Assembly: GCA_937927875.1 (NCBI GenBank)
Contig: CALEYV010000077.1
Span: 1 to 34,496, forward strand
Direction: 5' to 3'
DNA: 34,496 bases
DNA from: an uncultured Actinomycetes bacterium
Lineage (GTDB): Bacteria > Actinomycetota > Acidimicrobiia > IMCC26256 > PALSA-555
In this document: piece after piece, positions 32,947 through 34,496 of the stretch
How positions within the stretch are numbered: the stretch's first letter is position 1
Layout: every line of letters begins with the position of its first letter
Translations under genes and position numbers: made by a program
The notes under the pieces: generated by a model
The model's input: only the letters and a program-made list of their open reading frames with translations
Database searches by the model: none
Told to the model about the DNA's origin: nothing

Positions 32947-34155
32947 ATGCCTGAACCCGTGATCGTCGCCGCCACCCGCACCCCGATCGGTCGGGCCAAC
33001 AAGGGGTCGCTGGTCGACTGCCGCCCCGACGACCTGTCGGCCCTCATCGTGAAGGCGGCGCTCGAGCGGGTGCCGGGCCTGCCGCCCGACTCGGTCGAGG
33101 ACGTGATCTGGGGCTGTGGCCAGCCGGCCGGCGAGTCGGGATACAACGTGGCGCGGGTCGTCAGCATCCTGGCCGGCATCCCCCGGTCGCCGGGCACGAC
33201 GGTGAACCGCTACTGCTCGTCGTCGCTGCAGACGATCCGCATGGCCGCGCACGCCATCCGGTCCGGCGAGGGCGACGTGTTCGTTGCCGGCGGCGTCGAG
33301 ACGGTGAGCCGGTTCAATAAGGGCATGTCGGACGGCCTGCCGGGGACGCACGACGACGCCTTCGCCGACGCCGAGGCCCGCACCGCCAAGCGCGCCGAGG
33401 GCGGCCAGCCGTCGTGGCAGCCGGCGAAAGGCCTCCCCGACGTCTACATCGCCATGGGCCAGACGGCCGAGAACGTCGCCGAGCAGGAGAACGTCGGCCG
33501 CGAGGAGATGGACGAGTTCGCGCTCCGCTCCCAGCAGCGGGCGGTCGAGGCGCAGAAGAACGGGTTCTTCGAACGGGAGATCACGCCGGTCACCACGCCC
33601 GACGGCAGCCTCGTCACCAACGACGACGGGCCCCGCCCCGACACCACGCTCGAGAAGCTGTCGCAGCTCAAGCCGGCGTTCCGGCCCGACGGCAAGGTGA
33701 CGGCCGGCAATGCGTGCCCGCTGAACGACGGCGCGGCAGCAACCATCGTGATGAGCGACACCCGGGCCGACGAGCTCGGGATCGCCCCGCTCGCCCGCGT
33801 GGTCTCGTCGGGCGTGACCGCGGTCGACCCCGAGATCATGGGCCTCGGCCCGATCGGCGCCAGCCGGCAGGCGCTGGCCCGGGCCGGCATGACGATCGAC
33901 CAGATCGACCTCGTCGAGATCAACGAGGCGTTCGCGGCCCAGGTGATCCCCTCCGCGAAGCAGCTCGGGGTGCCGTGGGAGAAGCTGAACGTGCACGGCG
34001 GCGCGATCGCGCTCGGGCACCCGTTCGGCATGACCGGCGCCCGGATCATGGCGACGCTGCTGAACGGTCTCGAGGACACCGGCGGCCGCTACGGCCTCGA
34101 GACGATGTGCGTCGGCGGTGGTCAGGGCATGGCGATGATCGTCGAGCGCTTGTAG
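32947..34155 (+). CDS. Acetyl-CoA C-acyltransferase (thiolase)
   Basis: A 402-residue protein; ATG 32947 is preceded by GAGGAG. The nucleophilic Cys is in NRYCSSSLQTI (about residue 91). NEAFAAQVIP, the general-base His in GGAIALGHPFGMTGARI and the final Cys in CVGGGQGMAMI complete the active site. It condenses or cleaves acyl-CoA in fatty-acid degradation or acetoacetyl-CoA metabolism. The PFGMTG variant of the usual PIGASG loop is common in FadA-like thiolases. Divergent from the GH15 gene; no other beta-oxidation gene is nearby. Confidence 0.94.
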   Translation: MPEPVIVAATRTPIGRANKGSLVDCRPDDLSALIVKAALERVPGLPPDSVEDVIWGCGQPAGESGYNVARVVSILAGIPRSPGTTVNRYCSSSLQTIRMAAHAIRSGEGDVFVAGGVETVSRFNKGMSDGLPGTHDDAFADAEARTAKRAEGGQPSWQPAKGLPDVYIAMGQTAENVAEQENVGREEMDEFALRSQQRAVEAQKNGFFEREITPVTTPDGSLVTNDDGPRPDTTLEKLSQLKPAFRPDGKVTAGNACPLNDGAAATIVMSDTRADELGIAPLARVVSSGVTAVDPEIMGLGPIGASRQALARAGMTIDQIDLVEINEAFAAQVIPSAKQLGVPWEKLNVHGGAIALGHPFGMTGARIMATLLNGLEDTGGRYGLETMCVGGGQGMAMIVERL

Positions 34156-34255
34156 AGCCGTGCCCCGCCGGCCGCCGCCGGCGCGACCGGTTTCGGACTA
34201 GTGGCACTCGAGGAGTAGGCCGTCGCTCGCCGGGTCGAGCTCCCGACTCTGCGCC

Positions 34256-34467
34256 TCAACCGCGGTGCCAGCGGCTCGATCCCGCAGCGGCCGACGAAGA
34301 GCGGCTGCCCGCACTGGCCACCGACGCGGTGTAGGAGCTGACGTAGTAGATCACGATGATCCCGTCGCCAGTCCTCACGCCGGCGCGTTCGATGTCGCAG
34401 CCGAGGCAGACACCTGATCCGCCGCCGCCGCCCCCCGCACCGCCGTCGACCATGGGCCCGCTAGCAC
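34256..34467 (-). CDS. 3' end of a glycine-rich protein, cut off by the contig end
   Basis: Reading leftward from the adapter boundary, an open frame gives GPMVDGGAGGGGGGSGVCLG, then GDGIIVIYYVSSYTASVASA, and stops in CTA... at 34256. A glycine run followed by G-x-G-I-I-V-I-x-Y is the usual C-terminus of glycine-rich repeat proteins, many of them secreted. The start must lie beyond the contig end, so ATG 34453 is probably not the true start. The two cysteines (VCLGC) are notable. Confidence is moderate because only about 70 residues remain. Confidence 0.4.
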
Positions 34468-34496
34468 CTGTCTCTTATACACATCTGACGCTGCCG
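34468..34496 (+). other. Untrimmed Nextera (Tn5) sequencing adapter, not genomic DNA
   Basis: CTGTCTCTTATACACATCT (34468-34486) is the 19-bp Tn5 mosaic end used in Nextera libraries, and the next ten bases, GACGCTGCCG, continue exactly into the read-1 transposase adapter. Native Tn5 would continue into IS50 sequence instead. The assembled contig therefore ends at 34467 and these bases should be masked. Confidence 0.97.

Noticed and set aside
34468..34486. Tn5 mosaic end read as a native mobile element
   Set aside because: The flanking GACGCTGCCG is the commercial Nextera adapter, not IS50, and it lies exactly at the sequence end.

Overview
The window is very GC-rich, densely packed bacterial DNA with short gaps, frequent ATGA, GTGA and TGATG gene overlaps, and many GTG starts. 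A CadI-type ArsI, an ArsC with an N-terminal helical extension, a TREH_N/GH15 hydrolase, an actinobacterial-type HhH-GPD protein and a leuA leader-peptide attenuator all point to an actinomycete (Actinomycetota). I suspect the Acidimicrobiia side of the phylum, but I cannot prove this from sequence alone. The last 29 bases match an Illumina Nextera (Tn5) adapter, so the right edge is an untrimmed contig end, not genome.

Layout. 1-4892: 3' end of greA coupled to a DUF429 protein (+), then a minus-strand block of an atypical winged-helix regulator, hyuA and hyuB. 5013-7661: leuC-leuD (+), divergent from the regulator, meeting a PIG-L deacetylase head-on. 7863-10207: a coupled pair made of a cysteine-rich radical SAM protein of the COG1964/MJ0619 (tetraether lipid synthase-like) type and a methyltransferase whose cysteines sit where ArsM has its catalytic ones. 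10239-15817 (mostly minus): PiT phosphate transporter, a methyltransferase coupled to leuA, leuA with a leader peptide and intrinsic terminator, a small membrane-anchored sunset-domain protein (+), and long-form serA. 15881-18108: an arsenic cassette with arsI, a MIP channel and arsC (minus), divergent from arsR across a repeated operator. 18137-21764: SRPBCC protein, aminotransferase, DEAD-box helicase, HhH-GPD repair protein. 21764-26248: VOC protein, two-component system, EEP-family hydrolase, and an ECF sigma/anti-sigma pair. 26549-34496: P450-type ferredoxin and SDR, two tandem family-5 solute-binding proteins without a transporter, GH15 hydrolase, thiolase, and a truncated glycine-rich protein at the contig end.

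How it fits together. Leucine synthesis (leuA, leuCD; leuB is absent here) and serine synthesis (serA) are clustered but split into separate units. leuA carries its own transcription attenuator and leuCD faces a divergent regulator. The arsenic cassette combines arsenate reduction, an arsenite-permeable channel in place of a visible pump, and organoarsenical or metal handling. The radical SAM/methyltransferase pair is the most promising undescribed system in the window.
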